Shown: positions 29,000-39,176 of the stretch, in pieces
Layout: each line of letters starts with the position of its first letter
Numbering within the stretch: position 1 is the stretch's first letter
From: Gymnothorax reevesii
Taxonomy: Eukaryota > Chordata > Actinopteri > Anguilliformes > Muraenidae
Length of the DNA: 64,000 bases
Reading direction: 5' to 3'
Assembly: GCA_029721435.1 (NCBI GenBank)
Contig: CM056583.1
Span: forward strand, 92,398,575 to 92,462,574
Notes under the pieces: generated by a model
The model's input: the letters and a program-made list of their open reading frames with translations, nothing else
What the model was told of the DNA's origin: nothing
Databases searched by the model: none
Position numbers and translations under genes: made by a program

Positions 29000-29490
29000 T
29001 ACACTCCATCTGCAGTGGGTAGGTTAAGTCCTTCTACCCACTGCACACTTTCGTACTCTTTTATAATAATGGCCACCAGGTGTCAACCGCAAGTCGACAA
29101 CGACTGAGGAACAATCAGCACCGAGCTTACAAATGCGTCGCCAGCAGCAGACGGAATAGCGGAAGCAACATGTAAACGGTAAACAATCCGCGATGATCAT
29201 GGCAGAAAATACTCCCAAAGAAAGGATATACCGTTGTGCCGAAGGGCTTTCATGCTTCTGCGTGGTATGTCAGTGCGATATAAGATTAGGAAATACGTTC
29301 GCGTCCGGTGTGAAAGCAACTCTAGGATGTTCAATAACGTAACATTGGCATGCTAGCTAAAATATTATAGTTATCGATGTCTCTAGCAAAACAGCTCGCT
29401 TGCGAGTATATTCAATTGTGAGCGAACTGTAGCCTTTAAGCTCGCTAGCTAGTTGGCCATGTAGCTAAATACAATGGCGCGCTAATTGTC

Positions 29491-29670
29491 ATGGCATCCT
29501 CATCGCGCTACGACGAGAAAACTTGTTTGATTGGCGTCGATCCATATAAATTGGACTCAGCAGCATTTAGCCGAGATATATCTTTGCTGCCAGCCGTGGA
29601 TTACCCCGATATTTGCCACTATTTAATCCTCACAGTGTACGCCTACACGGCGCAGAAGCTGAAGGCGTAA
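29491..29670 (+). CDS. First exon of a transposon-borne protein (SWIM/YqaJ type suspected)
   Basis: 59 codons from ATG at 29491 to TAA at 29668, reading MASSSRYDEKTCLIGVDPYK, then AAFSRDISLLPAVDYPDICH and AYTAQKLKA. The stop lies inside a GC|GTAAGG donor-like sequence, so this is probably an exon whose partner exons were deleted. I associate this N-terminus with the family of fish and invertebrate proteins carrying SWIM zinc fingers and YqaJ-type nucleases; that is from memory. It is the only coding segment in the element and too short for ordinary ORF calling. Confidence 0.5.
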   Translation: MASSSRYDEKTCLIGVDPYKLDSAAFSRDISLLPAVDYPDICHYLILTVYAYTAQKLKA

Positions 29671-29708
29671 GGAGTCGTATAACAATTTCATATAACTAAG
29701 CGAACATT

Positions 29709-29993
29709 GGCTGCCTCCCAAAGCGCCTGAATTAAATCCTCGTTCTGTAAACTTGCGTTTGGTCCAAAACGTCGGTCTCTGTGTCCGCATTAATATTTTG
29801 TATTTCTGTGTCTTAACCGGGAATTTTATGGTGTCTTAACTGGCTATTTCTGTTGTACAATAAGAGAGTGCTAACCAGGCATTTTATTGCGTCTTAAGAC
29901 ACAAATACAAAATCTTAATGCTGACGCCAAACCCGAGGTTTTGCCAGTGTAGCTACAGAACGAGGATTCAATTTTGGCGCTTTTGGATGCAGC
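29709..29993. repeat. Internal hairpin of about 100-bp arms
   Basis: GGCTGCCTCCCAAAGCGCC at 29709 is the imperfect reverse complement of the end at 29975-29993. The arms share AATCCTCGTTCTGTA and ATTTTGTATTT with about 80% match. A second, older foldback inside the first element. Confidence 0.7.
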
Positions 29994-30799
29994 CATTTAC
30001 TCCATTCAACAGTAACTTAGCTCACCATGAATCTCGTAAGTCAATAATATCGACTGTCATATCAGCTGTCTTGATGTCGCCTCCTTCCAAAATGATGTCA
30101 GGCGCCGGTAGCTGCACCTCGCATCATTTATCGCATCAAGCAACATTCACTGTCTGACGAAACGATCTCTGGCTAATAAAACCGTTAACTACCAGTGATT
30201 AAATGCTGTGCTCACACTTTACTGGGGAAAGTGGCTTGTCTAACTCCAACGTTACCTGAGGTAAAATGATCGGAACAGACTTTGCTATAAGGAGTAGCCT
30301 GAAGTCTCTCCTGTTGAATCTAGCGAGCCACAGATCTCTCCTCCGCTGGGTCAACTCCTCTCTGTCTCTCCCCTCTCATTTCCTCACAGTGGGTATTGCA
30401 AAGAAATCTAACACGTTTTTTTTTTTTTGCTGTTATTAGAACAGCCGTGAACCACACAGCAAACCATGTTGGACCAACCAGGGTTGATACAATCGCTTAA
30501 GAATGTGAGGTAGAAGCCTCTCGATAGAGTCTAGTCAGGAATATTAGTGGGGATGTCAATAATATGGCCACATCGAACGTTGATGACGCGCATCGAATAC
30601 CATCAATGTTTGATCACGTGGGTCGCCCGGAGCCAATGACAAAAGATGTCATAGATTCTGAATTTTAAGGCAAGATTAGTGCGCTGATTGGATGGTTGTG
30701 ATCATGTGACCTTGTGGCCATTATTATGAAATAGTACGAAAGCGTGCAGTGGGTAGAAGGACTTAACCTACCCACTGCAGATGGAGTGTACTTACTTAT

Positions 30800-31195
30800 A
30801 TGCAAAATTTCTAATTGAAATATTACTAAAGTTAACACATAGGACGGCGCGGCGGCGGACGGACCAGAAACATAATTTACCCGAAACACTGTTCGGCATT
30901 CGGGGATATAATAAATGCTCTTCAATAAAACCAAGCTTTGCTAAAGTTGTTGATTTTTTTTTTTCTTTAGTACATTATACATTTAAAGAGTAAGATGAAA
31001 CAACTCCTGAAGTTGACTTTGACAAGAACAATTTATGTTTTGTAGAAGTCAATTAAGTACTGTGTTAAGTATTGTAGTTATGAAAATAAATCACGATTGA
31101 ACATGTTTTCCTTGTTCTCTGATATGCCTGTGTCTCACAGTAGATGTTTATTTACTGCCAGTTTTAATATAAGTTTAATTGTTGTCTAAATATCA
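30800..31195. other. No recognised feature
   Basis: GC-rich GGACGGCGCGGCGGCGGACGG (30841-30862) and an AATAAAACC motif near 30924 stand out, but no gene or defined repeat border is visible. Confidence 0.5.
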
Positions 31196-33762
31196 CAGGA
31201 ATCAATAATGTATTTTGGCAATCAATTTTTGACTTGTTTAACTTCAAAATGCCATGGGGGATCCAAAGGCTAAGACATCAAACTTGTCACGTCAACCTAA
31301 TTAATGAAGCAGCCATTTTGGATTTCATCAAATGGTTTAAAAAATTTCCGCAGGCCACAAATTTTATCCAATTTTCACGATAACTGCTAAACCTGGTCTT
31401 TCGACAGAGTCTTTCAAAAGTTAGAGCCAAATCGATGGTGAAGAGCCCAAACATGACATGAGCTCATGTCAGTTACACCCAATCTTTCCACATTCCTAGA
31501 AAGGACAAATAGAACTTTCTTTGTGCGATTCTCTCATTTTACTGTGTGAACACGGCGTAATAGGAAGAGGTGCCAGCTTTGTGCCCCTAAAGACAATGAA
31601 ACCAGCCAAACATGCCACAAAGGCCATTCCACAAGGTACATTCCAAGGTGATTGTACATTGCCACTCGTGTGTGAACACACTCTCTAACGCTTGTTTAGA
31701 AATACATATTTAGTGTCTCTTCTTTCTATAATCACTGCAATTACCCATGTTAAGCATTATTTGAAGACACTGTTTCAAAGCTGAAAAAGGTTTTGAACAA
31801 AATGTAGTGATGATTTATGGCTTTTGTGTCGATATAAGAGCAGTTAAAACAGACCGTTCACATTAGACTGTGAACAATGAATTCAGGGGGGTAGCAACGA
31901 ACACTGGAAGAGGGTTAAAATAAGAATTGATTTGTATTTCCTGATTTTCTGATGGCCAAAGGCTACAATAATAATAAATACAATAAATAATAAATATTTT
32001 ATTGTAATTTAAAAGTAACGAGACCCACGATTGTTTTTGCAGCCAGTTAATTCATTTGTTTTCATTAGTTGTTGGAAACAAAACCCTGCATACACACTGA
32101 CCCTTCAGGACTGGAATTGCCCCACCCTGCTGTAGAGCATCTGTATCAGGCTTCTGCAAAAAGCAATCTACAAATAAAACTGAATAAAAGTAGTTTTTTT
32201 AATATTCTTGAATTATGGTTTTAGCTTTACAGTCAATACAACACATACACATCCGCACTTGTCCCTCCCCACTAAGACCACACACCCCAAAGGAGGACAT
32301 ATGAATGCACTGCAAGCTGAGGGGCCAGACTTCCTCGTAGACCTCAACATCCAATTCCTGCCCCAACCTAGTTTTATCTTGCCCCATGATTGTTATGTTA
32401 TTTAACGTCGCATAAACTTCAGATACCCTATGATGCATATAGGTGTCCAACTCCAGTATATTGTCGAAAATTGTTGTGTTCCGGGGTTCTGGCCTTTGGC
32501 CAGAACAGTATTGTTTATGGTTTTAACAGTTTCATGTATCAAGATTCCATAGTTCATAGTTTCATAGTTCATGTCACAGTTTTTGCATTTCATGTTTCAC
32601 ATTCCATGTTTTTACTTTTCCATGTTTTTGTTCATGCCAGGTCTGCCATGCCACTCCACCGCTTGTCTGCGTTCCGCCCCGTGCCTTCGTTGTTGCACAT
32701 TTCAGAGCTCTGGGTTGGCTTTGGTATTTCCCTCTTCCTTCTGTGCTGTGCTGGATTCGGGCCTTTCTAAGCTTAATTGGCAATTAACTGTTTTTAAGTT
32801 ACTAACATTTACTAACAGTCACTGGGTGGTGTAATTCTTAGATAGGCACATTACTAATATTACTAATTTAGACAGGGAGTTTATTGTCATGATTCCTGCT
32901 TTGCTATTTCAAGATCTTGCTGTGCTTTTCTGTTCTTAACATTCATGCTTGCTTCCAAACTGCATACTTAATTGGTACTTAAGCTGAGCACGCTCATTCT
33001 CTTAATGAGCAGGTCATGTCATCCAATCTCTGTCCATGTCTTGATCTTGCCATGCCTCTTGTTTCTCTCTCTCCAGGTGTTACCCCTCATGTCATGATTT
33101 CCAAGCCTTTATCTGGATGCGGTGGAAGTTGGCTGGCAGACAGTGTCTCGCGTCTCGTTGCATGTGCAAGTTTAGCCAAGTTCTTGTTGTCAAGTTCCCT
33201 AGCATTTCTAGTTTCAAGTCTTGTCCTAGCCTCTTGTTTTGCAAATATATATATATAGTCTGGTTATTTATTTTTCTTGAGCATCTTGCCTGGAGTTTCC
33301 AGTGCCTTTTAGTTTTTTGCCTTTTTGCATTTATTGTTTATAGCTCTGTGTAGCTTACCTTAGTTTTTTTTTTGCAACCCTTTGGGCCAAGTTTTTTTGT
33401 TGGCCCTCGTGCCTGTTTTGTTTTGGTTTAAAATAAAATCCTCATTCCCTTTTCCCGCATCTGGTGTCAACTGATTCCATATCAGAAAATACTCTGAGCT
33501 GGGATGGATGGAAATGGGAAATGTATCATGGCAGAGCAATTCTGATATGACCATTTTGTCAAAAAGAGAATTTATTGAAAGCATACAAGCATATCAGCAT
33601 ACAAGCATACATTGCGTTTGGCAACATGGCTCTGCTCTGAGGGATCCCTGCCCAGCCAAGCGTGGAACTAAAGGCGGGGAGCTGCAACTAAATCTCCATC
33701 CATAGAACAGAGCCTACAGCAACAATGACCTCGAAAGGAAGAGACAATGTTTTCGAACGGTA
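31196..33762 (+). repeat. Dispersed repeat R1, copy 1 (with an LTR insertion)
   Basis: R1 is a repeat of at least 1.6 kb that also occurs, in the same order and orientation, at 47825-47937 plus 51109-53566. Shared landmarks: GCAGCCATTTTGGATTTCATC, GGACAAATAGAACTTTCTTTG, AACACTGGAAGAGGGTTAAAAT, GTACATTCCAAGGTGATTGTAC and GACCTCGAAAGGAAGAGACAATG. Open frames inside (for example 31496-31681 minus) are conserved between the copies only because the DNA is. No coding signal is convincing. The copy is interrupted by an LTR at 32472-33484. What R1 is remains unknown. Confidence 0.75.
32472..33484 (+). repeat. LTR of family Y inside R1 copy 1 (1013 bp)
   Basis: Starts TGTTGTGTTCCGGGG and ends TTCCATATCA, with GAAAAT on both sides (32466-32471 and 33485-33490). 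The full reverse complement, with different flanks, is at 52233-53267. An AATAAA lies at about 33431. No internal region is present, so it is a solo LTR. Frames in it are non-coding. Confidence 0.85.
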
Positions 33763-34369
33763 ATTTAGTCACAAGTGAACATAATCAATGCATGCTGTAA
33801 AAGACAGGTGGAGCTTGAGTGGAGGAGGGTTGTCGAGCTAGTGTGCCAAGGTACATCTTCTCAAGAAGGTAAACTTAAATAAGCCAACATATTACCAGCC
33901 AATTAGTCATGTTACAGCAAAGTAAGATAACAGTTAAATGCACTCAGGAGAGGCTCTAGCAGGTAGCAGCACCTCTACGTTAAGCAAGCTAGACTCCGTG
34001 GCCTATCAGAATTTACATCAAAACTCCATTTCTGATAGCACCACTTTGTCAAAAAGAAAAGTCATTGAAAGCACACAAGCATATAAGCATGCATTTGGTT
34101 TGGTGACATGGCTCTGTTCTGGGGCGCGTTTCCAAAAAGCGTAGTTTCTAACTGCAAGTTTGCAACTTACGTAGCTTGTCCATTCATGGTTAATGGGCCC
34201 AATGATGTAAGTTAGCATCTGTGCTTTTGGGAAACACAGCCCTGAGCAATCTCTGCCCGTCCAAGTGTGGAACCGAAGGCAGGGACCCACTACTAATCCC
34301 CCCAAACAGAAACATGCCAGGATTAGGCTAATTTGAATGCAGAATAAATGAAGTGTTAAATATTTAATG
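33763..34369. repeat. Part of R1-related sequence with a MITE
   Basis: From about 34020 a diverged copy of the R1 right part (CACTTTGTCAAAAAGAAAAGTCATTGAAAGC ... ATGGCTCTGTTCTG) is interrupted at 34123-34245 by a short inverted-end element (GCGCGTTTCCAAAAAGCG ... GTGCTTTTGGGAAACACAGCCC). A related element is at about 50503-50608. The rest is unremarkable. Confidence 0.6.
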
Positions 34370-34796
34370 GCAGACTGGTGGCCGGCATGATTTCTCTTGA
34401 TGCCAATACAAGAGAAATATCCAAAGCGAAGTGTATGATATGTAGTGACAGCCCAGCGGTTGGCACGATCTGTCTTGTTGATACAAGAGAAATATACTAC
34501 TTTTGTATGCTGGCACAATTTCTCTTGAAACAAATACAAGAGAAAAATATACTACATAAGCGTACCATGTGTAGTAACAGCCCTATAGCTGGCACAATTT
34601 CTCTTGAAGCCAAAACAAGAGATATATACCATATGAAATGTATCATGTGTGGTGTCAACCCGGCGGCAGGCACAATTTCTCCTGATGCTAATATAGGAGA
34701 AATATACTTTTTGAGGTGTGCCATGTGTAGTGACTACCTTGCGGCTGGTGTGATTTCTCATGAAGCCATTACAAGAGAAATGGTTCTCATGTGGTA
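34370..34796 (+). repeat. Hairpin minisatellite
   Basis: Units of about 52-86 bp start GGCACAATTTCTC or close variants at about 34383, 34459, 34511, 34583, 34669 and 34746. In each unit ATTTCTCTTGAxGC is followed within about ten bases by its complement ACAAGAGAAAT, so every unit can fold into a short hairpin. The frames here repeat the same peptide pattern and are translation of the repeat, not genes. Confidence 0.8.
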
Positions 34797-35060
34797 GCAA
34801 CCGATCAGCAAGGGTAGCTATTTTGCTCAGAAAGTTTACAGGCTGTGTAATTAGACACCTTAAAGATACAGAAGGGAGCTGGATAATTTTGATCACTGAG
34901 ATTGACCATCAGCAGTTCATTCTTGTAAATGCCTATGCTTCCAATTAAAAAAAAAAAAAAAAAAACCAATATGACTGTATTGCTGACAATAGAAAATAAG
35001 TTCAATCAGTTAAACAGATCTTTTCCTGGGACTATGGTCTTATGGGGGGGGGGGCTGCTG
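34797..35060 (+). pseudogene. LINE endonuclease fragment (L1/Tx1-like)
   Basis: Encodes RVAILLRKFTGCVIRHLKDTEGSWIILITEIDHQQFILVNAY in one frame (the type of 'G-VAIL-F' and 'LVNVY' blocks of AP endonuclease in L1/Tx1-like LINEs) up to about 34948; after a poly-A run (34949-34967) a second stretch (LLTIENKFNQL) continues it in another frame. A short dead fragment. Confidence 0.6.
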
Positions 35061-35531
35061 TAACAATAAGAATTAATATGGGGGTAAGGGAACAGAACTT
35101 CCATAGAGATTTCTGGAAGTTAAAACAAGACACTGTTACAGAATAAAGAGTAATGTATGTAATGTAATAAAATTATACATAAACACTGGAAACAAGCTAA
35201 GTTATTTAATAGTTTTAGCAAATACAGGGACTCAAGCAAAGAAATCTTTTGACTGAATTTTTTTCAAGCCACAGCCAAGTCATATTTCCCATCTGCAATT
35301 TGTAAAACGTTACATGTTACATTACTTGACACCTACTAAAGAAAAAACACAGTATGTAAAATGGAGATGTCAGCACCACAACACACATAACCAATGTTGC
35401 TGTTCTTTTATGCAGCCATCAGGTTTAAATACTCCAAACCAAGAATGTTTGAAAGGAAAAAGATGCTTTTGAACAGCATTTCTTTTGCCAGTTTTCTTCG
35501 TCTTTCCAATGTAATTTTTGATAGATGAAAG
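35061..35531. other. No recognised feature
   Basis: AT-rich sequence with a G run (35046-35054) just before it. No open frame of note and no repeat match seen. AAAG at 35528-35531 is the TSD of the next LTR. Confidence 0.5.
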
Positions 35532-36016
35532 TGTTATGGCCCCAGTTTGTTATTACAATTTACAACACAACAGCAACAGCAAGGGATGACAGACACAGTC
35601 TTAAAAACTTAAACACATTTAATTTTTAACAAAGACAATAACGACTAAACTAATATTCTGACCAAGATTGAATTCAAAAAACAGAAATATTTACAGTTTC
35701 CTGGTGATGTGCTGGGTGAGGAAAAAAAAGCTCAAACACAGGCAAAAATCCACAAAAGAAACTTCACAGGTCTTGAACAGAAATGACAGGTCTGGTCACA
35801 CGTATCCTTCTTCTTGCAATTTCTCCTACTACTTTACTGTCTCAATTATTTTCCTTATATACTCTTTTGCAGACCCCACCCACATTTAGACCTCTTTTTT
35901 TTAATTTTCGGGGACTTGCCCCAGACATGTCTGAAACATGTCCAAACATAACCCCAGTCTGAGCTTAACAAAAAAAGGGTGAATACTGCCATCTAGTGGC
36001 CTCTATTCACATTACA
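35532..36016 (-). repeat. Solo LTR of the Gypsy-A/B family (485 bp)
   Basis: On the minus strand starts TGTAATGTGAATAG and ends GGGGCCATAACA, flanked by the 4-bp duplication AAAG (35528-35531 and 36017-36020). TATA-type and poly-A landmarks are as in the Gypsy-A LTR. It formed by LTR-LTR recombination. Confidence 0.88.
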
Positions 36017-36020
36017 AAAG

Positions 36021-36613
36021 GACACTGATATATTATTTTTCTCTTTTATCACAGTCTTTGCTGGTGTTCAGATGGGAAGGCCCAATCAGGGGAAAGAAAG
36101 GCGGGAGCTGCAGATGTGACATCACCAGGAAGCGACTTTGTTTGAATACAAAGGCGGCGTGCGAAGTGGTTCCTGTGGATGGGTCAATATCAGCAGTTTT
36201 ATCAGAAGTAGGCTCAATTTCTTCATTTAAAGAGGCGCAGAGAACGTCACTAAAAGCTTTTCTGACAGGAAACGATGTTTATGCACTTCTCCCGACCGGG
36301 GTCGGTAAGAGTTTGATCTACCAGCTGGCTCCTCTGGTTGTGAAAAAGATGGAAAGGACTCCAAACCCCGGTGAGATAATCGTGTCTCCGCTGGTTGCCC
36401 TCATGAATGATCAAATCAGAGAAGCTGGGAGTCACTGCTGGGAAACTGGGAGAGAACGCGGGAATCCTCCATGGACAATGCCAGTTAGTTTATGGTAGCC
36501 CGGAGTCATGGTTACTCAACGATATCTGGAGAAATCTGCTCTCCTTAGAAGTTTACCAGGAGAACGTGGTGGGAATTGTTGTCAACGAGGTTCATGTCAC
36601 ATGTAAATGGTAA
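36021..36613 (+). pseudogene. RecQ-like helicase, N-terminal half
   Basis: Helicase domain 1. The Walker A motif is LLPTGVGKSLIYQLAPL (about 36290-36335), then IIVSPLVALMNDQI (motif Ia), and after a frameshift near 36435 GILHGQCQLVYGSPESWL and VVNEVHVTC, where the usual Asp of the DEVH/DEAH box is Asn. The coding block ends TG|GTAAGT (36609-36615), a strong splice donor, so this was an intron-containing gene. It covers only motifs I to II and lacks the rest. It is the complementary half of the fragment at 26369-27497, but lies downstream of it on the same strand. Confidence 0.78.
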
Positions 36614-36942
36614 GTGATACATCTGTGTGGTATAATTGAATGTAAGATGATAGTCTTAAGGACTGAAACGTGGTTCAAGCTAATGGTGAACAACAGGGTC
36701 TAGCTGTTTGTACTGAGTACAGTTTGGTGCCGATTGTGTCACAACATCCCACATCTGCCCATATATCAAGGATGGTATTGCTCGACAGTCTATATTTTTA
36801 ATGCCGAAAAGTACGCCACGTGTATTGTTAAACAAATGTTTTGATTTGACTCCATTTGTACTGTTAATAAAGACTTTCGCCTGTTGAGTCTGTGAATGGC
36901 TCATGCCCGACAAATCCGGATGGATCTCGAGTTGTCATTTTT
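36614..36942. other. No recognised feature (intron-like)
   Basis: Follows the splice donor of the RecQ-like fragment, so it may be its intron. No open frame or repeat border recognised. Confidence 0.4.
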
Positions 36943-37054
36943 GTGTCGCCTGCGAAGCATAGCGGCACATAGGGATCACTTTGTCCGGCGTCTGTCTGTC
37001 CATCTATCTGTCTGTCCAGTAGTCACACTCTCACATAAGCTTCGCAGGCGACAC
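36943..37054. repeat. Short foldback element, 112 bp
   Basis: GTGTCGCCTGCGAAGC (36943-36958) and its perfect reverse complement (37039-37054) enclose a loop rich in CTGTCTGTCC. A MITE-like hairpin. No duplicated target was found with certainty. Confidence 0.75.
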
Positions 37055-37834
37055 GTGTTCACCTGAACACTCTAGTTTAAAGTTAAACCCAATCCATGCA
37101 ATCGTTCGGAAACCGTTTGCTCATTAAGTGCCTTGTTTGATTCAAATAGTTTCTTTGTACTTGTCAGCATCCCTTTGATTCTCAAATTTACTTTACAAAA
37201 ATGGCAAAATTCATGGAACACCATTATCACTGCTGTTTCTCAAGCTCCCTTGTTTCTATTGCTTCTCAGCAGCGGTGCACATCTACTACGTCATACTTTG
37301 GCTTGATCTGGATTGGTCAGTGATGAGTGTGACGAGAAGAACCATCGTCCAATCAGCAGCCGCAGATTTTTTTGAAGGTTCCTCCTCTGAAAACTTTTTT
37401 GAATGGCTCTTTCCCAGATGGACTTGGGAAATATTTCCGTGGCGGATATATGGAACAGTCCGTCTGGTGTGTCAGGTTACTGCAGTGCACAAACAATGCT
37501 GATCCTCCATCTTGTTGTGTGAGAGGGTGACGGAAACGTGATGCGGTTGATCGCGTTTGTTCAAAGACCTGAAAATTTTAGCTTCTAATTTAAACTTTTC
37601 GTTGACCTTCTGGCCTCTCTAAATTCAATAACATATCCCTCCAATGCATGGTGTAACCCTATTTGCTGACTTCTTGATTATATTTGAGCCTTCTGTCACC
37701 CAAAATAATCAATTGCATCCTAAAAAATATCACCGACTGTGATACCCACCATTAGCGCCTGTTCAAAAATGTTGATTGTTTGTCCGAGTCAGTGGAGGTG
37801 GCGTGGCTTAGCAATAGGTCATTTATGCCAAATG
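37055..37834. other. No recognised feature
   Basis: Open frame 37275-37502 (75 codons) has no recognised motif. Nothing else is seen. Confidence 0.45.
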
Positions 37835-38180
37835 CCACCATTTTTTTCAATATCTGGTGCTCAAATTGAGCAGATTCAGTCCTACAAAATATTTAGGTAT
37901 CTGGCTGGATCATGACCTCTCTTTTCTGGACACGCTGGCCACATGTGTTTTAAAAGTTAAACAAAAATTAGGTTTCTTTCCAGAAACAAATCCTGTTTTT
38001 CATTACACAGTAGGAGGCGACAATCTTACCCATATTTGACTATGGGGATGTCCTGTACATGCATGCCCCCATTAGTCCCTTGGACGCAATTTATCACAGC
38101 ACACTGCGCTTCATCACCGGTGATGGTTTTCAAATTCATCACTGTTTAGTAGGGTAGTATTCCCTTCACTATAGAAGAGG
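37835..38180 (+). pseudogene. LINE reverse transcriptase C-terminal fragment, left part
   Basis: Reads SPTKYLGIWLDHDLSFL (the conserved 'KYLGIxLD' block after RT), VKQKLGFF, FDYGDVLYMHAPIS, and LDAIYHSTLRFITGDGF in more than one frame. A different family from the three CR1-like copies. Cut by Gypsy-C at 38181; it continues at 44841. Confidence 0.7.
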
Positions 38181-38914
38181 TGTTACAACCCCCCCATGGG
38201 CCTGGGGTGCATGGGGCGAGTAACTGGAAGTTATTTATACCAGGAGATGTAAAATGTAATGATAAGAGTAGAGATAAAACAAGGAGGCAAAAATAATTCA
38301 GTGCAGGGGTTTTTACTGTGACTGGGTTAGACAAACTCACACAACCAAGGTCAAGGGACGCTGGATGTTGCCAAAAGAACATTAAAAAAACAAGCTAGCT
38401 AACACAGAGAGCAATCTAATCTAGTGTTTCCTGTACACAAAACAAAAGCCTGACTACTCTAACTAGCACAAAAAAAAAAAATACAAGGGTTGGCAACCAC
38501 CCCTAACGCTAGTGGGTCTATACATAGAACAACTACGGGCATATGTATAGGAGCCCCCAGTCTTACCTGTCCCAAGCCCTGGAAGTGTACACAAACCAAA
38601 AAAAATCAAACACTTTCTGATAAACAGGAAAACAAAGATAAGGGAACGGGCAGTTACTGCATAAGCAAAGAAAAGGAAATGAGCGGCCACCAGAATGCAA
38701 ACAGTAGTGACTTTTAAACTGGAGGAGTGGATCGGGACTGGTTGATTGTAGGATGACATGGGAGGCTTGGATTGGTGAAGGCGGGACTGCAGAGGCTGTG
38801 ATTGGTGAAGGCGGGACCTGTTAAAACGAAGACTGACTGGCAGCACAGCAAATGACATGGTAGCAGATGAAAGCAGGAAAGTAAACATAATACAAGCACA
38901 TGTGGCTCGTAACA
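38181..38914 (-). repeat. 3' LTR of Gypsy-C (734 bp)
   Basis: On the minus strand it starts TGTTACGAGCCAC and ends GGGGGTTGTAACA. It matches the other LTR closely but contains an additional stretch around 38750-38818 with two copies of GATTGGTGAAGGCGGGAC. The open frames in it (for example 38463-38915) are non-coding. Confidence 0.93.
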
Positions 38915-38926
38915 CTCCCCCCTTAA
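38915..38926 (-). promoter_or_regulatory. Polypurine tract of Gypsy-C
   Basis: On the minus strand TTAAGGGGGGAG precedes the 3' LTR start TGTTACGAG. This is the expected primer for plus-strand DNA synthesis. Confidence 0.75.
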
Positions 38927-39176
38927 GAACTAACTTAACATTTTTTAAAACAAAGTTTGTTCATACATACAAAGTAATTACATACAAATCGGCTTCTGAT
39001 TGTTTACTCAAAGTACATAATTACATTTTTTTTTTTTTACACGTTTCAGGGACATACAAAAATTATACACAAGAACCAAATTCATTAAACAGTTTGTTTA
39101 ATCATCCCATTTGTTTTAATTCACTCATTAACAAACTGTGGGGCTACACATTTAAATAACAATGCATTTTCAAAAC

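Larger units (their letters stand above)
29000..30790. mobile_element. DNA element with 9-bp TSD and about 75-bp inverted ends (1.8 kb)
   Basis: Starts TACACTCCATCTGCAGTGGGTAGG and ends with its reverse complement; the inverted match continues for about 75 bases through ACTTTCGTACT and ATAATGGCCAC. CTTACTTAT flanks both ends (28991-28999 and 30791-30799). A 9-bp TSD suggests a Mutator-like or Merlin-like element. It holds one coding exon (29491) and an internal hairpin (29709-29993), and no transposase core, so it is a deletion derivative. Confidence 0.8.

Noticed and set aside
34378..34896. Frames on both strands with repeated ISLEAxTR-like peptides
   Set aside because: They are translations of the hairpin minisatellite and not a repeat protein.
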